Below the pieces are notes generated by a model. That model was not told the DNA's origin and searched no databases. It was given only the letters and a program-made list of their open reading frames with translations. This document shows positions 62,340 through 64,000 of a stretch of DNA of 64,000 bases, in pieces. Within the stretch, counting starts at the first letter, position 1; each line of letters opens with the position of its first letter. The position numbers were made by a program, and so were the translations under genes. The DNA comes from Diadema setosum (taxonomy: Eukaryota > Echinodermata > Echinoidea > Diadematoida > Diadematidae), in the NCBI GenBank assembly GCA_033980235.1, contig CM067067.1:6794789-6858788 (forward strand), given 5' to 3'.

Positions 62340-62403
62340 TGTTCTTACTTTGAACATGAATAATTGCATATACAGATGTATGTGTACAAATGCATATCAC
62401 AAC

Positions 62404-62489
62404 AGACAGCCATATATGCATAAATCTTTCTTCATGATTAGTCTATAGACAGCCGTATATGCATAAATCTTTCTTCATGATTAGTCTAT
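62404..62489. repeat. 43-bp tandem duplication
   Basis: agacagccatatatgcataa...ttagtctat occurs twice in tandem with a single A/G difference, showing a recent duplication. Confidence 0.8.
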
Positions 62490-64000
62490 GATGCATGTGT
62501 GCCTGCACACGCACATGCACACACAGACACAGACACACAATTCCTGACACCTATCTACAAGACAAGAAACTATTACCATGAGCCAAGGAAGTCACAAAAC
62601 ATTTGGTGAATACTCAACATACACACGCAAATAAAGGACATTAAACTCACATGTCGGTTTCCAGTACATGTACATGTTAATTCATTTATTCCCTTAATCC
62701 ATTTATCTATATGATGACGCCATGATTGCTCTATAAATAGTCTACAACAGCTGTGCATGGAAGCAACTTCCTACACAAACCTGTACTGTTTTAAGAGAAG
62801 CATTAAAAAAAGGGGGAAATAGCTTTATGCTGAATCCCATCCATCCAGCATGGTTACAAAAGTTTCAAAAAAGATTAAAAGGCGTTAAGAAAAGGACAGA
62901 TGCAGCCACTAAAAATTGAAAATAATGCGTGCAAACTAATAAAAAAGCACAGGTTGTCCCAGGTCAAAGTTATTCTGTATCACCACAGGGAAACAAATGT
63001 TGGGAGCATGAAGTAATATTTGTCAGAATATTCCAAGTCGGTCCAGGAGAAATCGCATGAATTTGCATTAAAAAGTGCGAGTTGTCATCTGAATTGCAAA
63101 CAAATCCTACATTGCTATGAAGAGGAGAAACTCTATATTGGAGAATTCAGATTCCTAAAGGAGCAGCTGAATATGACCCCCAATACTTTTGTTAGAGACT
63201 GGGTAAATTTGGGCCTAGTTTTCATATGGGACACTTTACCAACTTTAGTTGCATCATACACATAGACGTCACATGAGAGGCATCTGCTTCCTGTAAAAGG
63301 AGTAGCAAACAAATATAATTATGCTATCACAGTTTTAGCTCCTTAGTGATTGACTTACAATGGACAATGACAAAAAGAGAGAATAATGGACCAGTGGGAA
63401 GCAGCCACAGGAACCACCAAAATAAGATTGTAAGGGCCCTTCAAATGCAACTATATACTATGCATATTGTAATTATATCTACATCGATTGTTAATTAGCA
63501 TACAACGTTCTGATTTCAAATTATACAAATGACATATTCATGTAGCTTTTCTGCTTGAAAGCCTTTCTCATACTTTCTTGTACTCCACTTGCATATACGA
63601 CACACTGCCATATAGATTTTTTTTTTCTCTGCTAAAATCCCCTTACACTAGTAGAGGCAACCCCGTTCAGTTCAGGGAATGCTTATTCTCATTTAACAAA
63701 GGCTTGATTAAACTGTTGAACCCTGGCATTGTGTGCACTGTACTAGAAACTCCATACGCATAGTAAATTCCTTTAAGCAATTGATAACTGTACAAAAGCA
63801 CAATGGGACTAAACAGGATATTTGGTCTCTCACAAATTTTCTTAGTTCATTAGCAGTATTTCCCCCTTGCCCTATTCTTTCTTGAAAAGCTTATATCCCA
63901 TCACTGAATTCCTCAACTGAATATTAAAAAAGTGAAGCTGAAAAGCACAAGTACATGCTCCTTTTCAGTTGGCAATAAAACTAGAAGCATCAACAGTTAT

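Larger units (their letters stand above)
60850..64000. other. NTAQ1 3' UTR and downstream spacer
   Basis: No conserved coding exon was recognised on either strand. The stretch contains the NTAQ1 3' UTR, a GT repeat at about 62289-62335, and a 43-bp tandem duplication at 62404-62489. An open frame of 81 codons at 63020-63265 shows no family signature and is not called as a gene. Confidence 0.5.

Noticed and set aside
63020..63265. 81-codon + strand frame downstream of NTAQ1
   Set aside because: No known motif, and the base composition is like the surrounding non-coding DNA. It could be part of an unknown transcript but cannot be supported.

Overview
The window is animal nuclear DNA: AT-rich, with short exons separated by long introns that have standard splice sites, many simple repeats and many small inverted-repeat transposons. 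The four genes are conserved across animals. The repeat content (GGTCAAAGGTCA-rich repeats with 'ATGCCTCCGCC' or 'TATACCCCCGCC' ends, and many short inverted-repeat elements) suggests a marine invertebrate deuterostome, most likely an echinoderm. That is inference from general impression, and the species is not identified.

Layout: (1) 213-18211, + strand: the 3' part of STK11IP (LKB1-interacting protein 1). Thirteen exons give about 848 residues up to the stop; the leucine-rich-repeat N-terminus lies left of the window. (2) 24588-35774, + strand: complete MOCOS (molybdenum cofactor sulfurase), 13 exons, 956 residues. (3) 39595-54457, - strand: complete ZNF830 (C2H2/U1-type zinc-finger protein), 10 exons, 367 residues. 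Its first intron looks like a U12-type AT-AC intron. (4) 54560-60849, + strand: complete NTAQ1 (protein N-terminal glutamine amidohydrolase, WDYHV family), 6 exons, 204 residues. ZNF830 and NTAQ1 are head to head with 102 bases between their start codons, so they probably share a bidirectional promoter. MOCOS and ZNF830 are convergent. The reading phase agrees at every exon junction of all four models.

The genes do not form a pathway. STK11IP acts in LKB1/lysosomal signalling, MOCOS activates xanthine dehydrogenase and aldehyde oxidase, ZNF830 is a nuclear protein linked to splicing and genome maintenance, and NTAQ1 starts the Arg/N-degron branch for N-terminal Gln.

The rest of the window is introns and intergenic DNA full of mobile elements. 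These include two families with Helentron/HINE-like architecture (7254-8254 and 58301-59290; 15506-16353), a PIF/Harbinger-like GC-rich element (9829-11369), a 2.85 kb element carrying nine copies of GTAACGTCAGTTAC (51297-54146), a foldback family (25415-26443; 49451-50054), several TA-flanked MITEs, and fragments of non-LTR retrotransposons. No RNA genes, CRISPR arrays or prokaryotic systems were seen. The observations most worth checking are the AT-AC intron, the bidirectional promoter, the duplicated splice acceptor in ZNF830, and the regularly spaced RFX-type and CRE-like motifs carried by transposons.
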